From assembly GCA_964017125.1 (NCBI GenBank), contig OZ024908.1, positions 87,034,618-87,098,617 of the forward strand: 64,000 bases of DNA. Reading direction: 5' to 3'. This document shows, piece after piece, positions 31,798-43,875 of this stretch (its first letter is position 1; each line of letters starts with the position of its first letter). Under the pieces are notes generated by a model that did no database searches, was not told the origin of the DNA, and saw only the letters and a list, made by a program, of their open reading frames with translations. The DNA comes from Flabesymbios commensalis. Taxonomy: Eukaryota > Annelida > Polychaeta > Terebellida > Flabelligeridae. The position numbers were made by a program, and so were the translations under genes.

Positions 31798-32382
31798 GTA
31801 ATATTTACTAAAATTATTTTTCAAAATGATTATGATATCTTAAAATGTCGGGCCGAAATATCCACTTGAAGTATTATGTATACCTTGTAAAATCGATCAT
31901 TCTTACAGTAACTGTAAATATTTTTTTTCTTCATTTTTGCTAATAAATTGAAAGAAAAATAGAAACTGATCTATGCGAGGATGTGTTTTATGTAATATGA
32001 ACAGAAAATAGAAACTGGAATTTAACATGATTATTTTGGTTCTGTTTTTTTTTATTTTCCCTGTTTGTTTGCTTGTCAGAAAATAGTGAAAAAAAAGTGA
32101 TGAATAAATTTACAGCACCAGTTGATTAAATATCAATGGGATTATCTCCAGCAGATCGTGGTATGTGACATTCTCGAATGGAACATACCACATTCTTCCT
32201 TTTATGCGAATCAGGGCGCTGGTTATGGTTGTGTTAAGGTTCTTTGTGTGGTTCTATTCCCCTTTGTATTTTCCCTGTCTTTTAAACTATTTTCTGTATA
32301 TGTGGCTTAGCTGTTTGTTACCCATGTACTGCTGAATGTTATGTTGTGTAGACTGTGGTGTACATAATGCTTGTTACCCTCT
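31798..32382 (+). other. intron 7, left part, nothing recognised
   Basis: AT-rich. A short palindrome GTATGTGACATTCTCGAATG / CATTC sits near 32160. No exon is needed here, because exons 7 and 8 join directly at a well-matched point of the family. Confidence 0.4.
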
Positions 32383-33152
32383 CTTGACAGTCAATGTCTG
32401 GTGTTGACTGGCATATAACTCGCCTTAACAGCAATGTCTGGTGTTGCCTGTGATGCAATTCGCCTTGACAGTCAATGTCTGGTGTTGACTGAGGTGTAAT
32501 TCGCCTTGACAGTCAATGTCTGATGTTGCCTGTGATGCAATTCGCCTTGACAGTCAATGTCTGGTGCTGACTGTGATGCAATTCGCCTTGACAGTCAATG
32601 TCTGGTGTTGCCTGTGATGCAATTCGCCTTGACAGTCAATGTCTGGTGTTGACTGTGATGCAATTCGCCTTGACAGTCAATGTCTGGTGTTGCCTGTGAT
32701 GCAATTCGCCTTGACAGTCAATGTCTGGTGTTGACTGAGGTGTAATTCGCCTTAACAGTCAATGTCTGGTGTTGCCTGTGATGCAATTCGCCTTGACAGT
32801 TAATGTCTGGTGTTGACTGAGGTGTAATTCGCCTTAACAGTCATTGTCTGGTGTTGCCTGTGATGCAATTCGCCTTGACAGTTAATGTCTGGTGTTGACT
32901 GAGGTGTAATTCGCCTTGACAGTCAATGTCTGGTGTTGACTGAGATAAAATTCGCCTTGACAGTCAATGTCTGGTGTTGCCTGAGGTGTAATTCGCCTTG
33001 ACAGTCAATCACTGGTGTTGCCTGAGGTGCAATTCGCCTTGACAGTCAATGTGTGGTATTGACTGAGGAGCAATTCGCCTTGGCAGTCAATGTCTGGTGT
33101 TGCCTGAGGTGCAATTCGCCTTGACAGTCAATGTCTGGTATTGACAATTCGC
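32383..33152 (+). repeat. 41-bp minisatellite with CAG acceptor-like units
   Basis: About nineteen copies of CTTGACAGTCAATGTCTGGT plus GTTGACTGAGGTGTAATTCGC, with a second sub-type GTTGCCTGTGATGCAATTCGC. Each unit carries a weak 3' splice-site-like TTGACAG, yet no exon of the transporter matches it. It is the only long array in the gene not tied to a known exon edge. Confidence 0.9.
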
Positions 33153-33199
33153 CTCTCTTGTACACCTTATATCCGCTACACATGTTAGTGTGTTGAGTT

Positions 33200-34033
33200 A
33201 TCACGAGCCTTTCCTGTACCTGATCTACACACTGTTACTTGACCTCCACCGCCTCGTCCATCTCGCGTCTCTAGTACACCTTACTGTATACTGTTACACC
33301 TATAATCTTGTTATTTTACTTGCAGCCTTTCCTGTACCTGATCTACACACTGCTGCCTGACCTACATCTCTTCGTCCACCTCGCGTCTCTAGTACACATT
33401 ACTGTATACTGTTACACCTATAATCTTGTTATTTTACTTGCAGCCTTTCCTGTACCTGATCTACACACTGCTGCCTGACCTACACCTCTTCGTCCATCTC
33501 GCGTCTCTAGTACACCTTACTGTATACTGTTACACCTATAATCTTGTTATTTGACTTGCAGCCTTTCCTGTACCTGATCTACACACTGCTGCCTGACCTA
33601 CATCTCTTCGTCCACCTCGCGTCTCTAGTACACATTACTGTATACTGTTACACCTATAATCTTGTTATTTTACTTGCAGCCTTTCCTGTACCTGATCTAC
33701 ACACTGCTGCCTGACCTACACCTCTTCGTCCATCTCGCGTCTCTAGTACACCTTACTGTATACTGTTACACCTATAATCTTGTTATTTTACTTGCAGCCT
33801 TTCCTGTACCTGATCTACACACTGCTGCCTGACCTACACCTCTTCGTCCATCTCGCGTCTCTAGTACACCTTACTGTATACTGTTACACCTATAATCTTG
33901 TTATTTTACTTGCAGCCTTTCCTGTACCTGATCTACACACTGCTGCCTGACCTACACCTCTTCGTCCACCTCGCGTCTCTAGTACACATTACTGTATACT
34001 GTTACACCTATAATCTTGTTATTTTTCTTGCAG
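33200..34033 (+). repeat. exon 8 acceptor-copy array (118-bp unit, 7 copies)
   Basis: Copies start at 33204, 33326, 33444, 33562, 33680, 33798 and 33916, then the true exon at 34034, an exact 118-bp period except the first. Each joins TTGTTATTTTACTTGCAG to the first 65 nt of exon 8 (CCTTTCCTGTACCTGATCTA onward), then TAGTACACCTTACTGTATAC. Two sub-types (CTTACTG and CATTACTG) alternate, suggesting growth as a 236-bp dimer. Confidence 0.95.
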
Positions 34034-34183
34034 CCTTTCCTGTACCTGATCTACACACTGTTGCCTGACCTACACCTCCTTGTCCATCTCGCGTCTCTGG
34101 CCGGTATGATGGTCACCTTCCTCACTGTCCTATGTTTACTGAGGTTTAGAATCAAACGAGAGAAATATCAAAGTCCAATCAAG
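34034..34183 (+). CDS. SLC7-like transporter, exon 8 (TM9-TM10)
   Basis: The exon lies between TTTTCTTGCAG and ATCAAG|GTGAGT, phase 0 in and out, 50 codons. It encodes PFLYLIYTLLPDLHLLVHL (TM9 and re-entrant loop), then ASLAGMMVTFLTVLCLLRFR (TM10) and IKREKYQSPIK. The last part matches the LRxxxPxxxRPIKV block before TM11 in the family. Only this copy of the repeated start reads on into the rest. Confidence 0.95.
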
Positions 34184-34536
34184 GTGAGTCTATTTGTATT
34201 CACCAGGTGGCGCTTATTTTGTATTTATTGTTGAAAAAACATAAGCCCCACCTGGTGATTAACCATACGTAAATATGGTATATCGATTGTGATCGGTTGT
34301 CGTCACCCGCGCAGTACAATATGGGTGACATGCTTGGAGATAATGTTAAAAGCGCAACTGAGAGTTATTGTAATCTCTTACATTGAAATATTATAATATT
34401 ATGGGGGACGTTTTATTATATTATCTGTTATCTCCCTTAGTTCCCCCCACAACTTCAAGCGGCTTAGAAATACCTATATTTGTTTAATTTGAGACCAAAC
34501 ATTGGCATATTTTAATGTTAAAACAGTCATTTCATT
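34184..34536 (+). other. intron 8, left part; family C fragment
   Basis: GTGAGTCTATTTGTATTCAC ... GGTGGCGCTTATTTTG is followed by its partial inverse (CACCTGGTGATTAACC). Positions 34440-34530 hold a worn family C MITE (CACAACTTCAAGCGG). No exon. Confidence 0.45.
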
Positions 34537-34650
34537 AACCCTTTCAGCACGGGAACCATCTTTATACGTCAGAATCTGACGTCTGTAGACCCGTAACATA
34601 GGTATTCAAATAAAGAGCTAACTAAGACATTTATCTTTTATTAGTATTTA
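34537..34650 (+). mobile_element. partial TTAA MITE, family D
   Basis: TTAACCCTTTCAGCACGGG, then TCAGAATCTGACGTCTGTAG and ATAGGTATTCAAA. Hairpin half and tail are missing. Confidence 0.6.
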
Positions 34651-35295
34651 TACCCAACAACTATAGCATCAGGAATCTGACACTGGGTGACATAAGGTGA
34701 AGGCGGTGTCAGATTTGAACACAGCACACCTGCTCCTACTTTTACAAGGAAAAGGTCACATCTCACATCATGCAACAGTCCCCACATTATCACGCACATT
34801 TAAAGTAACACATGTTTCAACAATCCCCACATTAACACGCACATTTATAGCTACACGTACAGGCTTTATTTGCTTGAGCAATCATACAGATTAGAGGTAT
34901 ATATAGATATATGTGGGTTGTGATATTATATTTGTGAAAACACCTCAAAGCTTCAAAGCGTTGAAATATTTTTGTATATTTTTTCAAATGTTCTGCTCTT
35001 GCTAACAGTTGCAAGGACAAGCATTTTTTAAATAAAAACCTCGGTCCATATTTGTGTCATGTTCTGCCAGCGGCTCGTTTTAACTTTCATTCATGGCGCA
35101 ATACACATTTGCACCGGCCGCGGTGACCTATTAGATCAGCTATTACTTGTAACTTATACCAGGCTCAAATCTCAGACCACTGGATCTTTGCCATCGTGGT
35201 TGTGATTATACCACGCACATTAATAGCTACATTTGCTAAGGCAATTATAAATTGCAGTTTAAATGTAGTTATGTAGTGGGATATTTGTGAAAGGT
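34651..35295. other. intron 8, no gene seen
   Basis: A short duplicated block ACATTATCACGCACATTTA / ACATTAACACGCACATTTA lies at 34783 and 34829. Nothing else was recognised. Confidence 0.35.
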
Positions 35296-35547
35296 TTAAC
35301 CCTTTCAAGCCTGAGTTTACCATTGTCATCTTCATCCACTACAAGCCGCGAATTGCTGTCGCAATTCTCGACTTGTAGTGAATGCAGATGATTTGATGTG
35401 GTTTAAAAAAAAAAGAAAATTACCATGTATTAGTAAGCCAGTTTCATGGAAATTTTCGTTCTAAAACCCTCAGTTGTAGGAAAATTAAGTCTGTTTTCAG
35501 GCATGTAAAATGATGCTTTAATGCATCGTGAGGGCTTGAAGGGTTAA
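35296..35547 (-). mobile_element. TTAA MITE, family B, reverse
   Basis: TTAACCCTTTCAAGCCTGAG at the left and GATGCTTTAATGCATCGTGA ... GGGTTAA at the right. The hairpin CTACAAGCCGCGAATTG / CAATTCTCGACTTGTAG is well kept. Confidence 0.85.
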
Positions 35548-35839
35548 ACACGTCCACTTTAAAGGTGTGGTCAACTGTCAAAATTCGCGGGACAAGGGTC
35601 CCCCAGAAGGCAATAGTGCCCGTGGGTAGGCCAAGTCCCTATTCCATAATAATACTAAATATGCGTTTCATACCTAAAGCCTCATTAAGAGCAAGTTCTC
35701 AAATCACAGCAAGTTCATATATACTTGAGCGGCATCTATGAGTTTATAATTCAAAGCTCTTGGCCCTTACCCCTACGTGGTCGCTGGCTTGCAAACAAAC
35801 TGACTGTATTACCGCGGGGATGTTGAAACTGCTTGACCC

Positions 35840-36112
35840 AAGCTTGTATTGACATGCCCAGTAAACACAAAACATGTATTGACATGCCCAGTAAACACAA
35901 AACATTTGTATGACTTTATGCAATGTTGGACCAACGTCGAAGACGTTGGGCCGACTTTGTATAAATGTTATACAAATGTCTTGTGTTTGCTGGGCAGGAG
36001 GACTTTCTCTCAAACATTGTACATTTATTCAATGTTGGTTCAATGTTGGGCCAGCGTCGCAGACGTTGGCCTAGCATTAAAACAGCATTGGATCAATGTC
36101 CCGTTTAAGTAG
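35840..36112. mobile_element. family E fold-back MITEs, two adjacent
   Basis: ACATGCCCAGTAAACACAAA is duplicated at 35851 and 35882. Arms ACATTTGTATGACTTTATGC and ATGTTATACAAATGTCTTGT surround CAACGTCGAAGACGTTGG. A second copy with GCGTCGCAGACGTTGG follows at 36050. The center CGTCGNAGACG is the family mark. Confidence 0.8.
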
Positions 36113-36227
36113 TATCTTGTAATCAGTTCAGTGGCTATATTAATGCCGTCAATCTGTACTCAATAGGCTACTGTTGGCCTACACTTGACCGTCCCAGTCA
36201 TGCGCGTTTTGCAGTTGAATCATTCTT

Positions 36228-36455
36228 TAACCCTTGAAGCGCTGAAATGTTTTTGTATAAATCACGGAGATCAACGGTGAAATTTGAAACCATCATAAAA
36301 GTCTTAGTTAGGCCTAGTTCTTTCCGATTCATTTTAACACCTATGTTATGGGTGTACGGCCATTATAAATGTTTTACTTCTTCTTAGACCATGCCTAAAC
36401 TCCCACACTTCGGGGCCTAAAGCCCGATTCATTTCATTTCATTTCATTTTGTCAC
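36228..36455 (-). mobile_element. partial family D MITE (reverse) next to a SINE tail
   Basis: TTAACCCTTGAAGCGCTGAA through AACACCTATGTTATGGGTGT is family D in reverse. Then 36405-36455 (GGGGCCTAAAGCCCGATTCA TTTC) is the 3' tail of the dimeric SINE, with a (CATTT)n end. Confidence 0.7.
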
Positions 36456-36677
36456 ATTACAAATCGTCAGAACCTGTATTACCCGTATTGACTTCCGTAT
36501 TACAGAAACGTGTACCATATCATGCGGAATAATTTTTTTGTATTCTCAGAAATTAAAATTCGTTCCACCAGGGTAACAGTCTAATCGAAGTAATACTACT
36601 AAACTTAACTAGATGGGACTTACATGTGCACACATTAAACATATTTAGATAATAAAATAATCCTGGCAAACTGATAT

Positions 36678-38960
36678 TGAGTTTGCTTTGGTTCTTGCTC
36701 GTTTTTATTTATCTATGTTGGAGTGCTATTTCTCCCTCAGTTTTCATGCAATCGCCTTGCAGTTTTGACACAATGTTCCTCAGATGGTCATGCTCTATGA
36801 TATATCTTTTTAAAAAATCCCCTGTTGTTCTTCCGGATGTATTCAGTATTTTCTGGATCACTAAGTGTTAATTAATGTCGGGTCAATGATGTGCATGTAG
36901 AGGGATTATGATGTGCTATTTCTCCAATGATGTGCTATTTCATCCAATAGACTTTAAACCTTGGCACTATGATCCTCATGTATTGAGGTTTATTGCCAAG
37001 ACTTTTTTAAGAATTCTCAGTTTGTCTTCCGGATTTATTCAGGATTTTCTGGATCACAATATGTGGATCGATGTCGGTTCAATGATGTAAGGTTCAATGT
37101 TGTGCATGTCGGGTTAAGCCACATTCATTGTATGAGTAGACTCAGGCTGAAATGTGGGCAGTATGTCCGGGCTGAGTCGCACTATTAATCCTTTAAATGC
37201 GATATTTATTAAAAGAGTCACCTTTGCCTAATGCTGTTTCAATGCAAGGCCAGTCTTTGGTCGGATGCCCACCATTGAATCGACCTTGAATAATATTTTA
37301 AGTGCTACATTTGACAACTAAAATAACAGTTGTAATTCCATCAAACATGAAATGTCGACCTAATGTTGTTTCAATATTGATCCTATGTCGCAGACAGTGA
37401 TACAGCAATAAACCAAAAGAGAGTGAAGTTAATGTATTTACCGGGCACACTGAATGTACGTCAATTTGTCAAGCAAATATCTGTCTGTTTAAAAGTACAA
37501 AAAGGAAGTGCGCAAGAGTTTAAGTGCGCAAATACTTATGCAAATGTGAAAGGGCACAAGTGTGTAAGTGCACAAGTACTTGCACAAATACGCAAGTGTG
37601 CAAGTACATCTGCAAGTACATGCGCAAGTGCGTAAGTAATTGCGCTAGTGCCCAAGTATGCAATAATACAAGTGCGCAAATACTTGCGCAAGTACTTGCA
37701 CAAGTACTTGCACGAGTATTTGCTCAAGGTGAAAGTAGGCAGGTGCACAAGTATGCAAGTGTGCAAGTACATGCGTAAGTGCATAAGTGTGCAAGTACTT
37801 GTGCAAGTGCGAAAGTACGCAAGTACATACACAAGTGCATAAGTGTGCAAGTACTTGTGCCAGTACGCAAGTGCACAAGTGTGTGAGTGCACAAGTTGGC
37901 GAGTGCACAAGTTGGCGAGTGCACAAGTATGCGAGTGCGCAAGTACATGCGCAAGTGCATAAGTGCGGAAGGACTTGTGCAAGTGTGCAAGTGCTTCGGT
38001 AAGTACTCGTACAAGTGTGTACATGCGCAACTGCGCAACTGCCTGTGCAATTGCGTAAATACGCAAGTGAGCAAGTACTTGCGCAAGTGCTTAAGTGTAT
38101 AAGTGTGCAAGTACTTGTGCAAGTGGTGCGCAAATAGCATATTTGCGCAAGTAGAAACCTCTTAAATGCTACATTAAAAAATAAAATAACAGTTGTAATT
38201 CCAGCATACACGAAACGTCGATCCAATGTTGTTTTAATGTTAGACCAACGTCGCAGATAGTGATACAACATTCAGCCAACAGAGAGACAAGTCAATGTGT
38301 GTCCTGGGCCCTCTGAATGTGATTCCATTTGACAAACAAATATATATCTATATAAAAGTACAAATGCTCAGTGGGGACTTCTGATCTCTGAAATTTGAAG
38401 TCTGATGTCCGAATTCCAAAGTCTGAAGTCTAAAATTCCAATTCAAAATGGCCATATCCAAACGTTGGAGTGCTTTTTCTGCCTAGTTTTCATCCAATCA
38501 ACTTCAACCTTGGCACAATGATCCTTAGGTATTGAAAAGGTGTGTTATATCTTTCTGAAGAATTCCCAGTTGTTCTTCCGGATTTATTCAGGATTTTCTG
38601 GATCACTATGTGGATAGATGTCGGTTGAATGATGTACATGAAGCCCCATTCACTGGATGTTTGACCTTTTGTTATAGGCGACTCTATACCGACACCCTTT
38701 GAGCACCCCTACATATAATAATTAAAATACATTTATTCAGTAATGTTTCAATGCCGCGCCAGCGCCGCAGACAGTGGCCCAGTATTGAGCCAATATTGCG
38801 ATTTTGGTATGGACAGTAGAAATCTCCTTAATACTACATCAGACAATTAAAATAACAGTTGCAATTCCATTCAAACTAAAAACGTCGACTCAATGTTTAA
38901 AGTCGGGCTAGCGTGGCAAACAATGATAAAACACTAAATCAACAGACAGACAAGTCAATG
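36678..38960. repeat. segmental tandem repeats in intron 8
   Basis: A block with TTGGAGTGCTATTTCTCC, TTCTTCCGGATTTATTCAGG and ATTTTCTGGATCACTA occurs at about 36715-36880, 36905-37080 and 38463-38630. A second block (GATTCCATTTGACAAACAAA followed by TATAAAAGTAC) occurs at about 37430-37500, 38320-38370 and again interrupted at 38985/44342. The repeated segment is roughly 0.8-1 kb, old and diverged. Family E hairpins are embedded in it (for example 37370-37410, 38215-38275). Confidence 0.7.
37505..38135. repeat. short tandem repeat of CAAGTACTTGCG type
   Basis: An array of 10-12 nt units (GTGCAAGTACTTGCGCAAGT and variants such as GTGCACAAGTATGCAAGT), partly self-complementary because CAAGTACTTG is a palindrome. 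It opens frames on both strands in several phases; none is a gene. Confidence 0.9.
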
Positions 38961-39537
38961 TGTGTACTGAGCACTCTGAATACGATTCCATTTGACAAAC
39001 AAATATATACAGTACAGACAGTGGGGGGGGGGGGGCACAAACATTAGTGAGCGACGCACACCCCTGTCACACTTTTTAGGGCACTGCGCACCTCCACGTC
39101 GCGTCACCCTGCACAGGGGGGTGGTGTTAGAGTGAGGCACGCGGCAGGTGGATCAAACGCAGACGTACGAGGTGATAACGCTATGCACTGCTGTTCAGAT
39201 AAGCCAGTTTAACCTGACCTCTCTTACCAGTCAATGATTTATTAATAAGTCACGAAAAATACAATTATCAAAGTATTATTTTATTCACAAACTTAAAATA
39301 TGATTGTATTTTTACAATTTGTTTATTAGCAACGGCAATGTTTATATTTTTACTAATTTTCTGAAGTGCTAATTAGCTAATGTAACTACTGTCTTACTGG
39401 ACGCCGCAATCGTTCCCATGTTTTGTTGGCTGCTGCATGTTTACATACTGCTTAATTGACGCTACTCGGATTGGATCTAGCCTATATTTTCCTCGCGTGC
39501 CGAAGACGTTATATCTTAGTTAAAGTTAGGAATTTGT

Positions 39538-39655
39538 ATCGCCCAGTAAATACTTAACATTTGTATTACATTTAGAGAATGCCGGCACTACGTCTTCGAC
39601 GTTGGTCGAGCATTGTATAAATGTTATACAACTGTTTTGTGTTGTCACACCTCGC
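39538..39655. mobile_element. family E fold-back MITE inside the 5.3 kb element
   Basis: GCCCAGTAAATACTTAACAT, CTACGTCTTCGACGTTGGTC and ATACAACTGTTTTGTG. Central CGTCTTCGACG is the family mark. Confidence 0.7.
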
Positions 39656-40729
39656 TAACTACTTGTTATGCCTCAGCCACGCCAACACTGATAAACCCTG
39701 CTTACCTTTCTAAATTAATAACTTTGCGAGTTAACGTGCAATCATAATATAATTTAAATCATTTTTTTGAGTAATGAATAAGCTTTCTGGTGATATTTAT
39801 TACGAGCTTGTACGATGAAAATTTTAAAAGTTAGTAATTTATATTGGGATGTTTATGACACCTAGCTGACGCACTGACACCACTGCCTTTTCCTGCTAAT
39901 CAGTGCTGTAATTGCACCTTGTGAAGCCAAGGGTGCACTAGGTGTTAACTGTTCGCATATAAATAAATATATGCTTTGAAAACCACGTTCAAACATGGTT
40001 TTAAATTAATAACAAAAAAAGTATTATTACACAGTAAAAATGAATATATCCCCGGAAAACATTTGTCAGCCACTATGATCTGATATGCGTCCTGGCGCTG
40101 TGCCTAGATTATTGACGTTTTTTTACATAATTATAAAACATTTGTATATAAGTTATTTTTTAGGAGAAAAAATATTTTCAAAATCTTTCACAGCTGACCA
40201 TAACACATTTACATGTCTTTTTTCTCTAGGCCGTTTCTGAATGGTAGCCGTTTTATAGCCCTCTATGGGTTTTTTCTATGATGAAAGCAATGAAATAATT
40301 TCATTTTGATTGATGGTGTATGTCCTATGTATGTCACCGATGAACTGAGGAATGTGAGTTTGTTGTATCATTATAAATACTAAAAAAAACATCTACCTAA
40401 CTCAGCAGGGCATGCCTCAGAGGCCACTCGTCTAACAGTCTGTTAGCGAGCGTCTGGGTATGACAAACATGCCACTTTAATGCAATGCTGGTTTGATGCT
40501 GGACCACCGTATGCAATTATGACAAAAATTATGACAGCAGACGGGAACATTACACATAAATAGTACATGACATGTAGTCATTCAAAACAAACCATTGCAA
40601 TAAAAATTATAATATTACTGGTTAAAAACATGAATACATTAAAAACACAAAATACTCATTAACGCTGAATAATATATTGTAAGTAAACGTTGAAGATTAC
40701 CTTGGTTGGATTGTTTCATCTCTCAATAT
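39656..40729. other. interior of the 5.3 kb element, no gene seen
   Basis: AT-rich sequence with no frame above about 60 codons. No known repeat recognised. Confidence 0.4.
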
Positions 40730-43700
40730 AGTCAGGGCCCATTTTCGAAATTTCTGACTTGCCAAGCTATTTCTTGTGTTTTTCCTACTCAAAATTCAAA
40801 AACAAAATGGCCGCCAAAATTAGTGAAAATGTCACAACTTTACATCACGGCTTGGCTTACAATGAACATAAAGACATAATGTTGGTGTATTAAAACCAAC
40901 CTGAGCAACATACTTGAAGTCCCCTGAATTTCACTTTGTGCGTTTGCCGCTAGAGGAGAAAATCCAAAATGGTCGCCACTGCAGGGCAATGTGCCATAAC
41001 TTTGCTTCCAAATAACGTAGAGATGTGTTTTTGGTGTCTACATATAGGTTTCTCACACCCGGGAAACCAATTCAGAGCCGTGATAACATATATTATCAAT
41101 ATTTCACAAAGTTATGGTGAAAAAAACACATGTTGCGCCAAGAAAACGACACATCGTAGTCCAGTGTAATAATAATGATTTTTCTAATAAAGTCATTATT
41201 TCACATTCAGAAGCCGAGGGAAACAAACGTAATATCCGGCATGTTGTAAAAATGTTTAGACTATTGACAAAAAATGTTTTATGATTGTTGATCACTTTCC
41301 GGCACTAGATAACCTGTCGCTCACCATATATCCGTTCTAGGCCTATTAGTATGTGGCCTATGTTGTATCCCCCTGCATCGTGTTTTTACAGTACCGTAAG
41401 GAAGAAAGCAATTATTTAAATGTGCGTTGGCCACGGGTGGCACCCTCCTGCCCAAGCCCTGTACTAGGGTTAAGCAAAACATGAAGTTAATCTGTCAAGG
41501 TGGTCTGCATAACCATGGCAATAATGACACACATACATGTTCCGTTCCTATTGAGACAAAAAGTCGTTTAAATTTAACAATTTATGATTCTTGTTACTAG
41601 GTATATTGTGCTGGTTAAAACGTACACATAACATAAAAATTATGTTTCTCAATCGGATTGACAATTTGCATAATCATGATAATAGTGTCATCTTATTTTT
41701 TATATTTTTGATCAGAATAGATACCGTACAAAAGCCTGGTAATGCGCTGATAACACAGTTTTCAGACATAATTGAACGAATAAAGTCCCAACCATCGGCT
41801 CAGAGATCCACACAAAATCGTTATGTAGGCTACACATATTTCCACTCCCCTAACTTGAATGAGATAAATGATATCACCATCAATTACTATGATAAAATAC
41901 AGTTACACGATATGATTTGATGCAGAAGTTGACTTAAATAATGTTTTGGGCATATAAGATTGATGGTTGAGGACATGCTAGGGTGATGTTGAAAATACTG
42001 ACGATGAATTTATTTGATAAATATAGTATGAACATACACCATCTTCAGAAGATGTCTTGGCAACTAATTGCTATAGAGTGTCATGAACAAGTCACCAAAG
42101 ATTGTTGGGTACACTATTACAACAAGATATGATGCAAAATATGTGGTAATTGGGGCAATAACACCGTTCGTAGCACGATCAGGATGTTTTTATGAAGATT
42201 AACATAAAATACATAAACTTTCTAGATGTGGTCGTGATATGGTGGAATGTATGAGGAATCAGTAGGTTCTGGTCATGCATGCTTCTAATCAGATATAAGC
42301 TCTCACTCTCACATAATATACAATAACCCAACAGGTTCAGGTGTGTCTTGAAGTGGTATGGGAGCGATCACCCTATTTTGCAGAAAGAGGTATCAATGTT
42401 AAAGACAATAAGTCTTACCATATATAAAGTGATACAATCATATGATGGACTGAAGATATTTAGGTCCCTAATAACTATATGTCTCCTCCAGACATAGTAG
42501 ATTTATTATCATTAATACAGAGTATTTACTACTTATCTATTATATTCTTTTGTAATAAACATTGATCAACTAATAAACTATGCAAGACACATGTATCCTA
42601 CATCAAAAACATTTCCATGCACAATATTCCATGGTGATATTTATCGTACCATTCAACCGTCTCAATGGCTTCCACAACACCAGCACATCAATTCTAAAAT
42701 AAAGACATTTAAAATAATTCATAAACATCCAGAACTAGAACTTAAGCTAATTTGAGTATTTCAATGTATCCTCTTCGTCAATAACCCCTACCACAAAAAG
42801 TGGATATTGTTTCCGTTGTATTTTAGGCCCGTTTAGCAATAAATACAGCTCTGGCCGGATAATAATATTATGAACATCTACGAGATTGTGGTTGGAGCTT
42901 CATTGATGGACAACTGCAACTAGTTCTCGTGTAAAAGCTTCCTGCTCAACCTTAAGAACTATCACATTTAGTTTGATTAAGTGTGAATTAGGACCACGAG
43001 AAAGTAGCCAATGGCGTCCTATCATGGAATCGCTACATCAATTCCGAAGCTGCACAAATATATTATCAATATATTGATGAGGGTGACTATTCTAGCATTA
43101 TCATTATGCAAGATGATGGCATTGACATTCATGCAAATCTGAGATATACACAGCAAGCCTATGTAGCTACAGTGATGAGCTATTTTTGTGCAATTTCCTC
43201 ATAGTTAATGTGTTGTTTTTAAATAATCATATTTTTTGCATTCCCCGTAACTACATGTAACATGGAAGGTTAGTTTTCTAATGCTGTGTAATTTTTTTGT
43301 ATCAGAAAACCATTTAAGCGTCAAAAATAACTTCCTACGATATTTAGAAAAATGGTTATAGTACTTGCTGTATAACTGGGGGCCATCTTGATTTTTTCTC
43401 TAAAACTACATGTAATATAAAAGTTAGAGATTATTACTGTATTGTACTAGATTTATTAGTTTTAAAAACTTATATTCAGCTACCAAAAACAACTTTCTAT
43501 GACTTTCAGAAAAACGTTATGGTACTTTCTGTATTATTGGCGGCTATCTTGGATTTTTTGCGTGATAGTTGACCAGGTCTTAGAACATGAAATTCCTCAA
43601 AACAAAAATGTTATTTTGAACACGAAAGTCAAGTTTGTGTGTCCGCTGTGCCCCCAGACATGATGTATAATCATGATAATTGAGACTTTATCTGCTATTT

Positions 43701-43875
43701 TGGCGGCCATTTTGTTTTGCAATTTTGAAAGGGAAAAACTAAAAATAGAGCTTGGCATGGGGCAGATTTTGAATCAGCATATCCGAATTGTGTAAAAACA
43801 ATTGCGAGACAAATCCTACTAAAAAATGCCTTACAAACTTTAAGAATGCCTCTTTTTGAAAAATGGACCCTGACT
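40730..43875. mobile_element. 3.1 kb element nested in the 5.3 kb element, AATAT flanks
   Basis: AGTCAGGGCCCATTTTCGAA at the left inverts to ATGGACCCTGACT at the right. Flanks share AATAT (40725-40729 and 43876-43880). Both ends carry AAAATGGCCGCC-type motifs (40805 and 43700 inverse) and more internal inverse pieces (40960 versus 43540). Shared motif use suggests a distant link to the element at 26542. A 109-codon frame at 41591-41920 has no recognisable domain. A 5-bp duplication is unusual and needs confirmation. Confidence 0.7.

Noticed and set aside
37536-38271. Frames of up to 208 codons on the minus strand rich in Cys, Thr, Leu and His
   Set aside because: Produced by the CAAGTACTTG short repeat; several overlapping frames are equally open.
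41591-41920. 109-codon frame as transposase of the nested 3.1 kb element
   Set aside because: No DDE, zinc-finger or other recognisable motif, and too short; left as unassigned.
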